This document shows, piece by piece, positions 8,086 through 16,959 of a stretch of DNA of 39,558 bases. This DNA is from Sphingobacteriia bacterium (GTDB taxonomy: Bacteria; Bacteroidota; Bacteroidia; Bacteroidales; UBA7960): contig JAABRR010000037.1 in the NCBI GenBank assembly GCA_011390785.1, positions 1-39,558 of the forward strand. Reading direction: 5' to 3'. The notes under the pieces are model-generated. The model was not told the DNA's origin. It saw only the letters and a program-made list of their open reading frames with translations, and ran no database searches. The translations under genes and the position numbers were made by a program. The number at the start of each line of letters is the position of its first letter. Within the stretch, counting starts at the first letter, position 1.

Positions 8086-9192
8086 ATGGAACACACAAAT
8101 GCGAATAAAGTGGTAATGACGCTTGATGCCGGAGGAACCAACTTTGTTTTTTCGGCGGTGAGGGAGGATAAGGAGATTGTTGAACCGGTTCATTTGCCTG
8201 CACACGGTAATGACCTTGATAAGTGTTTACGCAATATCATTAAAGGATTTGACAATATTTTCCAGCAACTTACCGAGAAGCCGGTGGCAATAAGTTTTGC
8301 TTTTCCCGGGCCTGCTGATTATGCGCATGGTATCATTGGCGATCTGGGAAATTTGCCGGGTTTTCGCGGAGGTGTAGCACTGGGTCCCATGCTGGAAGAG
8401 CATTTCCAGATGCCCGTTTTTATTAACAACGATGGCGATCTGTTTGCCTATGGGGAAGCTATGTATGGCCTGTTACCAGAAATCAATAAAAAACTCGAAG
8501 CCGCCGGGAGTGTCAAATCTTATCATAACCTTCTGGGTGTAACCCTTGGAACTGGGTTTGGAGGCGGACTGGTTCATAAGAATGAACTTTTTACCGGCGA
8601 TAATGGCGCCGCCGCTGAAGTATGGCTTATGCGTAATCCCATTAATGATAAAACCTTTGTTGAAGAGAATATCAGCATCAGGGCTATTACCACGGCCTAC
8701 GCCAGACTGTGCAATAATCCTGCGCACGGCCTTACCCCATTCGATATTTTTAAGATTGGCAAAGGTATGGAAGAAGGCAATAAAGATGCTGCCATTGAAG
8801 CTTTTTACCTTTTTGGAAAAGCGTTGGGTATGGCCCTTACAGAGATAGTAACGGTAGTTGATGGCCTGGTTGTTCTGGGTGGCGGTCTTGCCAATGCCAG
8901 CGAGTTGTTCTTCCCTGCCATGATGAAAGAGATGAACGGTACCTTTGCCACATCAGACGGAGGAGATATATCCCGCCTGGTTTCAAAGGTGTTTGATTTG
9001 CATGATGAAAGCAGCTTTCAGCAATTTGCTACAGGTGGTTCTTCGCGCATAGAAGTGCCGTTTTCTTCCAAAGTAGTTGATTACGATCCCATCAAACGAA
9101 TTGGGATTGGTGTTTCAACCCTTGGGGCAAGTAAAGCCATTTCTCTGGGTGCTTATGCCTTTGCCATCAATGCTTTGGGGCTGTTTGAATAA
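8086..9192 (+). CDS. ROK-family sugar kinase
   Basis: A 368-residue cytoplasmic kinase expected to phosphorylate the hexose or N-acetylhexosamine imported by the MFS transporter. The ATP site is LDAGGTNFVFSA (13-24). The sugar-binding and catalytic region is VFINNDGDLFAYGEA (111-125), with Asp116 as the probable base, and the second phosphate motif is GVTLGTGFGGGLV (151-163). The ATG at 8086 is preferred to 8056 because it places the ATP motif at the usual distance from the N terminus. The protein is longer than the roughly 300-residue bacterial glucokinases of this family and lacks the CxCGxxGC zinc motif: the region after NGAAAEVWLM contains no such cysteine cluster. It is separated from the MFS gene by 240 bases holding a palindrome and followed by a hairpin. 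Substrate (glucose, mannose or GlcNAc) is unresolved. Confidence 0.87.
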   Translation: MEHTNANKVVMTLDAGGTNFVFSAVREDKEIVEPVHLPAHGNDLDKCLRNIIKGFDNIFQQLTEKPVAISFAFPGPADYAHGIIGDLGNLPGFRGGVALGPMLEEHFQMPVFINNDGDLFAYGEAMYGLLPEINKKLEAAGSVKSYHNLLGVTLGTGFGGGLVHKNELFTGDNGAAAEVWLMRNPINDKTFVEENISIRAITTAYARLCNNPAHGLTPFDIFKIGKGMEEGNKDAAIEAFYLFGKALGMALTEIVTVVDGLVVLGGGLANASELFFPAMMKEMNGTFATSDGGDISRLVSKVFDLHDESSFQQFATGGSSRIEVPFSSKVVDYDPIKRIGIGVSTLGASKAISLGAYAFAINALGLFE

Positions 9193-9224
9193 GCTTATCA
9201 AAAAAAATCACCGATAAAAATCGA

Positions 9225-9255
9225 AAAATGCCCGGAGACAACCTTTGGGCATTTT
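9225..9255 (+). terminator. Hairpin between the ROK kinase and GH92 genes
   Basis: AAAATGCCC (9225-9233) pairs perfectly with GGGCATTTT (9247-9255) over 9 bp with a 13-base loop. It begins 32 bases after the kinase stop and ends 26 bases before the GH92 start. Only four T follow the G/C part, so it may terminate partially or protect mRNA ends rather than stop all transcription. Confidence 0.5.
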
Positions 9256-9262
9256 AATAATA

Positions 9263-9272
9263 CTTACGTAAG
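9263..9272. promoter_or_regulatory. Short palindrome directly before the GH92 start
   Basis: CTTACGTAAG is self-complementary and lies 9 bases before the ATG at 9282; two further outer base pairs match after one mismatch. It could be an operator or a chance palindrome. It is not the same as the LacI operator at 5577. Confidence 0.25.
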
Positions 9273-9281
9273 CATAAAAGT

Positions 9282-12224
9282 ATGAATAGTATTAAGAAAA
9301 TTGCGTTGATGGCCACCTTAAGCATATTGGCCATTTCTTGCCAAAACTCTATATCCCAACCCGACGAACCGGCATCGTATGTAAATCCTTTTATTGGCAC
9401 TGATGCCCACGGCCATACATACCCTGGTGCCACACTGCCATTTGGGATGGTGCAGCTTAGTCCCGATACACGTCTTTCCGGCTGGGATGGCGCTTCAGGC
9501 TATCATTATTCCGATTCGGTAATTTATGGCTTTTCACACACCGCCCTGAACGGAACCGGAATTGGTGATTATGGCGATATACTGGTAATGCCGGTAGTGG
9601 GTGAACCCGTTTTTATCAATGAAGAGTATAAGTCGCCCTTCAGAAAAGAGACCGAAAAAGCAACAGCCGGCTATTATTCTGTCTTTTTGGATAAACCCCA
9701 GGTGAAAGCTGAAATGACCGCAACCACTCGCGTGGGATATCATCGATATACTTTTCCCGAATCTGGCATGGCCAATATTATTATAGATCTGGAGCACCGG
9801 GATAAAGTGGTGGACTCATGGATTGAAATTGTCAGCGATATGGAAATTCGTGGCATGCGCCGTTCTACCAACTGGGCAGAAGACCTGATCTGGTATTTCC
9901 ACATGGAATTTTCCAAACCATTTGAAAGAAAGGGTATTGCTTTAAATAACATCCCTCAGGATGATGCTACACGGGGCGAAGGCCCCAATGTGAAGGCTTT
10001 TGTTGGGTTCTCAACTTCTGAAGATGAAATGATTGAAGTTAAGGTATCCTTATCTGCCGTTGATAGTGATGGAGCATATGCCAACATGCAGGCCGAACTG
10101 CCGGGCTGGAGCTTTGATGAAGTGCGCTTTGATGCCTTTGAAGCCTGGAATGATGAATTGAGTAAGATCATTGTAAGCGGGGGCAGCAAAGAACAATACA
10201 CCACCTTTTATACAGCGCTGTATCATGCTTTTCTCCAACCCAATACCTTTTTCGATGTTGACAGGCGTTACCGGGGCATTGATCGTGAAATTCATTTTGC
10301 TGATTATCATGATGTTTATACCGTTTTTTCTCTTTGGGATACTTACCGAACCTGGCATCCTCTTATGACTATAATTGACCAAAAACGTACAGAAGAGTAT
10401 ATTAAAGTCATGCTCGACATTTATGAAAAAGGCGGACTTCTGCCTATTTGGGAACTGGCAGCCAATGAAACCTATACCATGATTGCCAACCATTCCATCC
10501 CTGTTATTGTTGATGCATGGATGAAAGGCATAAGGGGATTTGATGAAGGAAAAGCCATGGAAGCTATGATTCACAGCGCCACACGCGATCATTACGGACT
10601 GGATGCCTACAAGAAACATGGCCACATTCCCGGAGATATGGAACACGAATCCATTTCCAAAACCCTTGAATACGCCTATAACGATTGGTGCATAGCCATC
10701 ATGGCCAAAGAAACGGGTAATTATGCTGTTTATGAAGAATACATTCAAAGAGCCCAGTTCTACAAAAATATTTTTGACCCATCAACGGGGTTTATGCGCC
10801 CCCGACTCAATGGCGGCTGGCTTACCCCATTTGATCCTACTACCATCGACTGGCATTTTACCGAAGCCAACTCCTGGCACTACAGCTTTTATGTGCCCCA
10901 GGATGTTACCGGTTTTTATCAGTTGCATGGCGGGAAAGAGAAACTGGCAGCTAAGATGGACGAGCTTTTCACCACCGATGCCCCCATTACCGGGCGCGAC
11001 ATGAAAGACGTAACGGGGCTGATCGGGCAGTATGCCCATGGCAACGAGCCCAGTCATCACATGGCTTATTTGTATAATTTTGTAAACCAACCCTGGAAAA
11101 CCCAGTCGCGCGTGCGTCAGATCATAGATGAACAATATTCTCATTTCCCCGATGGACTGGCAGGTAACGAAGACTGCGGCCAGATGTCGGCATGGCTGGT
11201 AATGAGTGCCATGGGGTTTTATCCGGTTACGCCAGGTGCCACCGATTATGTTATTGGCACACCGTGGTTTTCTGAAGTGGAGCTTATTCTTGAAAATGGT
11301 AAGGTTTTCAGAATCACCGCCAATAAGGTTTCCGAAAAGAATTTCTATATTCAGTCAGCACAATTAAACGGGGGTGATTACACCAAATCGTATATTTCGC
11401 ACTTCGACATTATGAATGGCGGTCATCTGCATTTTGAAATGGGAAGCCAGCCCAATAAAGCCTGGGGGAGTGATGATGCCAATATTCCCGTAGCACATAT
11501 TGCTGAAAACCTGCTGCTACCAGTTCCCTATATCGAATCAGAAGAGCGTCGCATAAGAGATTTTATGCCCGTAACCCTCGGCACCATTGTGCCTGACAGT
11601 GAGATTTTTTATACCCTCGATGGTAGTCGCCCCAACAAAAACAGCCTGCGTTATTCAGAGCCCCTTAATCTTACCGAATCTACCGTGGTAACTGCAGTTG
11701 CATGGAATGAAGAATTGGGTTACAGCTTTCCGGTAGAGGCTGAATTTGTAAAGATCGACCTTGATAAAAAGATTGAACTTTTCAGTACCTACCATCCCAA
11801 CTACCATGGTGGCGGACCCGAAGCCCTTATCGATGGGATACGAGGGCCTGAAAACTGGCGGCTTGGTGGCTGGCAGGGTTATCAGGAGCCCACATTTGAA
11901 GCCGTTGTTGATCTGGGCAAAGTAAAGCCTATCCGCTATGTGGGGGCAGGCTTCGTGCAGGAAATTCGCTCATGGATATGGATGCCTCAGGATGTAACTT
12001 TCCTGGTGTCTGATGATGGCGAGAATTTTAGGGAGCTGGCTGTTGTTAAAACCGATGTTCCTGTTGACAGCTACGAAGTAGTGAAGAAGAACTACGGAAA
12101 AGAAGTGAACGTAAGTGCCCGTTATGTTAAAGTAGTAGCTGCCAACTTTGGCACCATCCCCGATTGGCACCTGGGCGCAGGTGGTGATGCGTATATTTTT
12201 GTGGATGAGATTTTGGTGGAGTAG
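9282..12224 (+). CDS. Alpha-mannosidase, GH92 lipoprotein with CHB_HEX_C-like and F5/8C modules
   Basis: A 980-residue exported lipoprotein (lipobox AISC, Cys20). The mature protein starts with the GH92 hallmark YVNPFIGTDAHGHTYPGATLPFG and continues with LSGWDGASGYHYSD and GFSHTALNGTGIGDYGD. The catalytic domain has YAHGNEPSHHMAYLYN, where Glu589 corresponds to the family's general acid, and GNEDCGQMSAWLVMSAMGF (from about 628) with the acidic cluster near the base. GH92 enzymes are calcium-dependent, inverting exo-alpha-mannosidases, mostly acting on alpha-1,2/1,3/1,6 linkages of N-glycans or yeast mannan. After about residue 760 comes a sandwich with IFYTLDGSRPNKNSLRYSEP and then an F5/8C domain ending AYIFVDEILVE, the same pair as in the GH20 at 2463. 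It is the last gene of the cluster. Linkage specificity is not predicted. Confidence 0.95.
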   Translation: MNSIKKIALMATLSILAISCQNSISQPDEPASYVNPFIGTDAHGHTYPGATLPFGMVQLSPDTRLSGWDGASGYHYSDSVIYGFSHTALNGTGIGDYGDILVMPVVGEPVFINEEYKSPFRKETEKATAGYYSVFLDKPQVKAEMTATTRVGYHRYTFPESGMANIIIDLEHRDKVVDSWIEIVSDMEIRGMRRSTNWAEDLIWYFHMEFSKPFERKGIALNNIPQDDATRGEGPNVKAFVGFSTSEDEMIEVKVSLSAVDSDGAYANMQAELPGWSFDEVRFDAFEAWNDELSKIIVSGGSKEQYTTFYTALYHAFLQPNTFFDVDRRYRGIDREIHFADYHDVYTVFSLWDTYRTWHPLMTIIDQKRTEEYIKVMLDIYEKGGLLPIWELAANETYTMIANHSIPVIVDAWMKGIRGFDEGKAMEAMIHSATRDHYGLDAYKKHGHIPGDMEHESISKTLEYAYNDWCIAIMAKETGNYAVYEEYIQRAQFYKNIFDPSTGFMRPRLNGGWLTPFDPTTIDWHFTEANSWHYSFYVPQDVTGFYQLHGGKEKLAAKMDELFTTDAPITGRDMKDVTGLIGQYAHGNEPSHHMAYLYNFVNQPWKTQSRVRQIIDEQYSHFPDGLAGNEDCGQMSAWLVMSAMGFYPVTPGATDYVIGTPWFSEVELILENGKVFRITANKVSEKNFYIQSAQLNGGDYTKSYISHFDIMNGGHLHFEMGSQPNKAWGSDDANIPVAHIAENLLLPVPYIESEERRIRDFMPVTLGTIVPDSEIFYTLDGSRPNKNSLRYSEPLNLTESTVVTAVAWNEELGYSFPVEAEFVKIDLDKKIELFSTYHPNYHGGGPEALIDGIRGPENWRLGGWQGYQEPTFEAVVDLGKVKPIRYVGAGFVQEIRSWIWMPQDVTFLVSDDGENFRELAVVKTDVPVDSYEVVKKNYGKEVNVSARYVKVVAANFGTIPDWHLGAGGDAYIFVDEILVE

Positions 12225-12430
12225 GTTGGCTGGTTAAGTGAATAAGTGCGCAACGAAAAAAGGCAATACTCTTAAAATTAAAATCTTTTTTATTTGTTGG
12301 GCTTAATATGTCAAAGATACAATCTTATAGCAATTCACAAACTACACCGTAATCATTCCACTCTCCACTCCGCTGTGGTAAAAATCGTCAAAGAACCAAT
12401 TGAAAGCGAATCACAACACTCCTGTAGTGT

Positions 12431-12460
12431 ACAAAGCAAAAAAAAATCGCTTTGTTTTTT
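12431..12460. terminator. Intrinsic terminator between convergent GH92 and uxs genes
   Basis: ACAAAGC (12431-12437) pairs with GCTTTGT (12449-12455) around an A-rich loop and is followed by TTTTTT (12455-12460) in the + direction. It stops GH92-cluster transcripts; on the minus strand the same hairpin lies just after the uxs stop, with weaker U content. The rest of the 242-base gap (12225-12466) shows nothing convincing. Confidence 0.65.
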
Positions 12461-12466
12461 AGGTTG

Positions 12467-13402
12467 CTATTTTATTACCGTTTTAAAATAGGCAATGGTT
12501 TCCTTTAATCCATCTTCCAGTTTTATGCTGGGTTCCCAGTCTATCAGCGATTGAATCTTACTGATATCGGGTTTGCGTTTCATCGGGTCATTTTCGGGAA
12601 GCGGATTATATATGATTTTCGATTTGGTATTGGTGAGTTTAATTACCAGTTCGGCCAGCTGTTTTATGGTAAATTCATCAGGGTTACCAATATTTACCGG
12701 TCCTATTTCTGAATCGGGGGTAGCCATAAACTTGATCATGCCATCCACCAGGTTTTCAACATACTGGAAGCTGCGGGTTTGTAAACCATCGCCATAAATG
12801 GTGATATCTTTGTTTTGCAGCGCCTGTATAATGAAGTTGGAAACCACCCGCCCATCGTCGGGTTGCATTCGTGGGCCGTAGGTGTTGAAAATCCTGATAA
12901 TTTTGATGCGTACCTTATTTTGGCGGTGGTAGTCGAAGAACAAAGTTTCGGCACAGCGTTTTCCTTCGTCGTAGCAGGAACGAATGCCAATGGGGTTTAC
13001 GTTTCCCCAGTAGCTTTCTACCTGCGGATGTACTTCGGGATCACCATATACTTCGCTGGTGGAAGCCTGCAAAACTTTGGCTTTTACCCTTTTAGCCAGT
13101 CCCAGCACATTGATGGCCCCCATTACCGAAGTTTTAATGGTTTTTATGGGGTTGTACTGATAATGCACTGGAGACGCCGGACAGGCCAGATTATAGATTT
13201 CATCTACTTCTGCATAATAATCTTTGGTTATGTCGTGTCTTACCATCTCAAAGTAAGGATTACCCATCAGGTGCATGATATTTTTTTTCGATCCCGTAAA
13301 AAAATTATCAATTGCTATAATATCATTACCCTCGTTGAGCAACCTTTCGCAAAGGTGCGAGCCAATAAAGCCCGCACCTCCTGTAATTAGTATTCTGGCC
13401 AT
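12467..13402 (-). CDS. uxs: UDP-glucuronate decarboxylase (UDP-xylose synthase)
   Basis: A 311-residue short-chain dehydrogenase-fold enzyme converting UDP-glucuronate to UDP-xylose through a 4-keto intermediate with bound NAD+. The Rossmann motif [12 protein letters not shown] is at 6-17. The catalytic set includes [14 protein letters not shown] (114-127) and the YxxxK motif [11 protein letters not shown] (Tyr144, Lys148). [18 protein letters not shown] and [13 protein letters not shown] are characteristic of UXS rather than of 4-epimerases. Length matches soluble bacterial UXS. It is 30 bases downstream of ugd on the same strand, so the two probably form an operon making UDP-xylose for capsule, exopolysaccharide or LPS. 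It converges on the GH92 cluster and is functionally separate from it. Confidence 0.94.
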   Translation of the reverse strand: MARILITGGAGFIGSHLCERLLNEGNDIIAIDNFFTGSKKNIMHLMGNPYFEMVRHDITKDYYAEVDEIYNLACPASPVHYQYNPIKTIKTSVMGAINVLGLAKRVKAKVLQASTSEVYGDPEVHPQVESYWGNVNPIGIRSCYDEGKRCAETLFFDYHRQNKVRIKIIRIFNTYGPRMQPDDGRVVSNFIIQALQNKDITIYGDGLQTRSFQYVENLVDGMIKFMATPDSEIGPVNIGNPDEFTIKQLAELVIKLTNTKSKIIYNPLPENDPMKRKPDISKIQSLIDWEPSIKLEDGLKETIAYFKTVIK

Positions 13403-13432
13403 AGGAAATGGATTTTTTAGGTTTTGATGAAA

Positions 13433-14758
13433 TCAGGAAAGGGTTTTTCTACCTATGCTAAAGTATTCGAAGCCATTTTCCTTTACTTCTTCGGGTTCGT
13501 AAATATTTCGTCCGTCGAAGATCACTTTGTTGTTCATTAGCTTGTTGAGTACTTTAAAATTGGGCATGCGGAATTCAATCCACTCGGTAACAAGTGCCAG
13601 GGCATCTGAGTTTATGGTTGCTTCATATTGGTCAGTTGAATATTCAATTGTATCTCCAATAATCCTATGAGTTTCATGCATGGCCACTGGGTCGTAAGCT
13701 TTTACTTTAGCCCCTGCATCGAGCAGTTTTTTGATGATAACCAGAGATGGTGCTTCGCGCATATCATCGGTTCCGGGTTTGAATGAGAGCCCCCATAAGG
13801 TTATGGTTTTTCCATTAAGGTTACCACCAAAATAGTTACTGATCTTATTGAAGAGAACAATTTTCTGATCGTAGTTTACATCTTCCACAGCTTGTAGAAT
13901 ACGCATTTCGTATTTATATTCGCGTGCGGTGCGCACCAGGGCCTGCACATCTTTAGGGAAGCAGGACCCGCCATAACCTACACCAGGATAAAGAAATTTG
14001 TTGCCAATACGTGAGTCGGTAGTTATACCACGGCGTACCGCATTGATATCGGCCCCTACACGTTCGCAAAGGTTAGCGATGTCATTGATGAAACTGATCT
14101 TGGTGGCAAGCATGGAATTAGCAGCATATTTGGTGAGTTCCGCTGAAGTAATATCCATAAAGATAAGTGGGTGATTGTTGAGAACAAAGGGTTTGTAAAG
14201 CCTTGAAAGTGTTTTTTCAGCATCTTCGCTCTCTACTCCTACAACAATACGGTCGGGCTTAAGGAAATCGTCGATGGCATTTCCTTCTTTGAGAAATTCA
14301 GGGTTGGATGCTACATCAAATTTTACCTGCACATTTCTTTTGTCAAGTTCTTCCTGAAGTGCTTGTTTTACTTTTTTTGAAGTGCCTACGGGAACTGTAC
14401 TCTTGGTAACCACAACAGTATATTGTTCAAGGGCGCGGCCAATCTCTCTGGCTACGGCCAAAACATATTGCAAATCGGCGCTTCCATCTTCATCGGGTGG
14501 AGTACCCACAGCAATAAAAATAGCATCGCTGCCATTTACATTGTCGGCCAGTTTGGTGCTGAAAAACAATCGTTCTTTTTCGGAGTTTCTTTTTACCAGA
14601 TCTTCCAGCCCGGGCTCGTATATGGGAATAATGCCGTCTTTGAGTTTATCAATTTTCGATGCATCTACATCAATGCAATTAACGATGGCACCCGTTTCGG
14701 CAAGGCAAGCGCCGGTTACTAATCCAACATAACCTGTTCCTACAATTGTTACTTTCAT
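13433..14758 (-). CDS. ugd: UDP-glucose 6-dehydrogenase
   Basis: A 441-residue NAD+-dependent enzyme oxidising UDP-glucose to UDP-glucuronate, the substrate of the adjacent UXS. The N-terminal dinucleotide motif MKVTIVGTGYVGLVTGACLA fixes the start at 14758; the frame extends upstream but adds only a non-conserved segment. Other family landmarks are FIAVGTPPDEDGSADL (81-96), SNPEFLKEGNAIDDF (151-165), ELTKYAANSMLATKISFINDIA (from 207) and GYGGSCFPKD (261-270) with catalytic Cys266. A C-terminal UDP-binding region (LWGLSFKPGTDDMREAPS) is intact. A good -7 box lies about 90 bases upstream. Function and pathway step are established for the family; the final polysaccharide is unknown. Confidence 0.95.
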   Translation of the reverse strand: MKVTIVGTGYVGLVTGACLAETGAIVNCIDVDASKIDKLKDGIIPIYEPGLEDLVKRNSEKERLFFSTKLADNVNGSDAIFIAVGTPPDEDGSADLQYVLAVAREIGRALEQYTVVVTKSTVPVGTSKKVKQALQEELDKRNVQVKFDVASNPEFLKEGNAIDDFLKPDRIVVGVESEDAEKTLSRLYKPFVLNNHPLIFMDITSAELTKYAANSMLATKISFINDIANLCERVGADINAVRRGITTDSRIGNKFLYPGVGYGGSCFPKDVQALVRTAREYKYEMRILQAVEDVNYDQKIVLFNKISNYFGGNLNGKTITLWGLSFKPGTDDMREAPSLVIIKKLLDAGAKVKAYDPVAMHETHRIIGDTIEYSTDQYEATINSDALALVTEWIEFRMPNFKVLNKLMNNKVIFDGRNIYEPEEVKENGFEYFSIGRKTLS

Positions 14759-14845
14759 GATATAAAAAATTGAGTTTAAGGGGTTTTTAAATTTAAGTGT
14801 AAATATATTCAAAATTATTAATGGGCCTTTTTGATTTTACGGGCA

Positions 14846-14853
14846 CAAAGATA
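14846..14853 (-). promoter_or_regulatory. -7 box for the ugd-uxs operon
   Basis: On the minus strand the sequence reads TATCTTTG followed by TG, an exact TAnnTTTG match. It lies 87 bases upstream of the ugd start, giving a leader of about 80 bases. No clear -33 element is visible. Confidence 0.5.
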
Positions 14854-15195
14854 CGAATCAAGTTTAAGGGTTTTCTTTTTATTATTTTGGCATGAAGTTA
14901 TTTAATTATAAATTATATGCTGAAAGTATAGTAAAAATGATGTTTAGACGATTAAATGCTTTTATTTTCATGATTTTGGAATCTAAGCCGTATGTAGACA
15001 GAAATTTTTCAGATATCCATTAAGTTCAGTTTTAAGGTAATAAAGATGCCAGTTGTGAAAACAAGCTCATCTTTTTATGAAGTGGACTCAACAGTTGAAA
15101 TCTTGCATTTTATTTATCTGTTGCTAAATCTGGATTAGTAAGGAATAAATCTCAAAATCCATTTGAAATCCGCTGAATAGACAGGTTGTTTCATG

Positions 15196-15203
15196 TATCT
15201 TTG
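15196..15203 (+). promoter_or_regulatory. Candidate -7 box for the monodomain GH20 gene
   Basis: TATCTTTG matches TAnnTTTG exactly, 110 bases before the ATG at 15314. A second exact match, TACTTTTG, starts at 15215, so either or both could be used. Confidence 0.4.
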
Positions 15204-15313
15204 TTTAAGTGCAGTACTTTTGGCAGAGACAAAAATTTTGTAGACATTTTAGATATTGGTATTTTTTTCTGTGCTTTATATTATGCCAATAATAATATTA
15301 AATACATATAGTT

Positions 15314-16951
15314 ATGAAGATCCGGCCATATTCGTTAAGAATAGTTTTCCTTGTATTATTAAGTTTAACTACTTCTATTAGCCCCCAGGCATCCGTTATT
15401 CCTGAGCCCGTTGTTTTGGAAGAAAAACGTGGAAATTTTATTTTACAGAAAGAAACAGATATTTACTTTCCAACAGGTAATCCTTTACTGGAACAGAATG
15501 CCCAATTCATCGAGGGGCTTATTCAGGATATTGATGACTTGAAAATTAATTTCAGACAATACTCAAATGGTCAGGATTTACCCGAAAGGGGGATTGTTCT
15601 GGCTTTATCCGATTTGGGTTTAAAACCGGAAGGCTATGAGCTATCGATATCCAAAAAGCGAATTTTGATTAAAGGTTATGATGAAGCCGGTGTGTTTTAT
15701 GGGATACAAACGTTGAGACAATTATTGCCTGAAGGTCTGGAGGCCAATAATCGGAATTCCGGAATTTCAAAGGTTAAGCTCAAAGCTATTTATATTAAGG
15801 ATTATCCGCAATTTACCTATCGGGGTTTGCATTTGGATGTGGCCCGTCATTTCTTTGATGTGGAGTATATTAAAAAGTTTCTGGAATTAATGGGCCTGCA
15901 CAAAATGAATCGGTTTCACTGGCACTTAACCGACGATCAGGGCTGGCGGATAGAGATCAAACAATATCCATTGCTTACTGAAGTGGGAGCCTTGCGCAAA
16001 GAAACCATGACAGGGCACTTGAATGACGAGCCCCGACAGTTTGATGGCATCCCCTATGGCGATTTTTACACACAGGAAGAAATACGGGAAATAGTGGCCT
16101 TTGCCGCCGCAAGATTTATTACGGTTATTCCCGAAATTGAATTGCCTGGCCATGCTACTGCCGCTCTGGCTGCTCATCCCGAATTGGGTTGCACCGGTGG
16201 CCCTTACGAAGTGGGAACCATTTGGGGGATTTACCAAGAAGCTTTTTGTGCCGGGAAGGATCAGACTTTTGAATTTCTGGAAAATGTGCTCTCGGAAGTC
16301 ATAGAGGTTTTCCCATCCGAATACATTCATATTGGGGGAGATGAAGTCCTAAAAAATCATTGGAAGGAATGTGAACTTTGCCAGGCCCGCCTTGCCGCTG
16401 AAGGATTAGCGGACGAAGATGAGTTACAGGGCTATTTTATCAACCGGATTGGGCGTTTCCTGCAGAGCAATAACAGGAAAATAATTGGCTGGGATGAAAT
16501 CCTTGATGGAGAACTGCCGCAAGGTGCTGCTGTTATGTCGTGGCGTGGAGTAAGGGGCGGAATAGAAGCTGCGAAAATGGGACATGATGTAATCATGACT
16601 CCCGTTTCTCACAGCTATTTCGATTTTTATCAGGATACACCCGAAACCGAACCACTTGCTATTGGTGGTTATTTAACGCTTCGACAGGTTTACACCTTCC
16701 AACCTGTGCCACAGGGGTTTACACAAAACGAAGCCCGCCACATTCTGGGAGGGCAGGCTAATGTTTGGACTGAGTATATCAAAACGGAAGATTATCTCGA
16801 ATATATGGTTTTCCCCCGGGCCGTTGCCATGGCCGAAGTGCTGTGGACACCCAAAGAAAAACGTGATTTTGAAGGTTTTATCAAAAGGTTGAATAAGCAT
16901 TATCAGCGATTGGATGCGCTCGATGTAAACTATTACGGGAAAACCCCATGA
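15314..16951 (+). CDS. Beta-N-acetylhexosaminidase, GH20, single catalytic unit
   Basis: A 545-residue exported enzyme with a Sec signal peptide (hydrophobic residues about 9-20, small residues up to Ala26) and no lipobox cysteine, so probably periplasmic or secreted. The N-terminal GH20b-type domain is followed by the barrel: YRGLHLDVARHFFD (169-182), HWHLTDDQGWRIEIK (202-216) and IHIGGDEV with Asp343-Glu344. It ends right after the barrel and lacks the sandwich and F5/8C modules of its close relative at 2463. Sequence similarity between the two is strong throughout the barrel (for example HLDV.RHF, DDQGWR.EIK.YP.LTEVGA, CQAR.A.EGLADE), so they look like paralogs. It is separated from the main cluster by the divergent ugd-uxs pair, and its stop is 8 bases from the convergent DUF2147 stop. 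Confidence 0.94.
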   Translation: MKIRPYSLRIVFLVLLSLTTSISPQASVIPEPVVLEEKRGNFILQKETDIYFPTGNPLLEQNAQFIEGLIQDIDDLKINFRQYSNGQDLPERGIVLALSDLGLKPEGYELSISKKRILIKGYDEAGVFYGIQTLRQLLPEGLEANNRNSGISKVKLKAIYIKDYPQFTYRGLHLDVARHFFDVEYIKKFLELMGLHKMNRFHWHLTDDQGWRIEIKQYPLLTEVGALRKETMTGHLNDEPRQFDGIPYGDFYTQEEIREIVAFAAARFITVIPEIELPGHATAALAAHPELGCTGGPYEVGTIWGIYQEAFCAGKDQTFEFLENVLSEVIEVFPSEYIHIGGDEVLKNHWKECELCQARLAAEGLADEDELQGYFINRIGRFLQSNNRKIIGWDEILDGELPQGAAVMSWRGVRGGIEAAKMGHDVIMTPVSHSYFDFYQDTPETEPLAIGGYLTLRQVYTFQPVPQGFTQNEARHILGGQANVWTEYIKTEDYLEYMVFPRAVAMAEVLWTPKEKRDFEGFIKRLNKHYQRLDALDVNYYGKTP

Positions 16952-16959
16952 TTTGATAT

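Larger units (their letters stand above)
14759..15313. other. 555-base divergent intergenic region
   Basis: An AT-rich gap between ugd (minus) and the GH20 gene (plus). It carries a candidate minus-strand promoter near 14846 and candidate plus-strand -7 boxes at 15196 and 15215. No convincing ORF, RNA gene, operator palindrome or repeat was seen in the middle part (about 14880-15180). Confidence 0.6.

Noticed and set aside
10050-10748. 232-codon open frame on the minus strand inside GH92
   Set aside because: Antisense to the catalytic domain and without family resemblance.
12294-12491. 65-codon open frame after GH92
   Set aside because: It covers the terminator hairpin and runs into the end of uxs; no conserved features.
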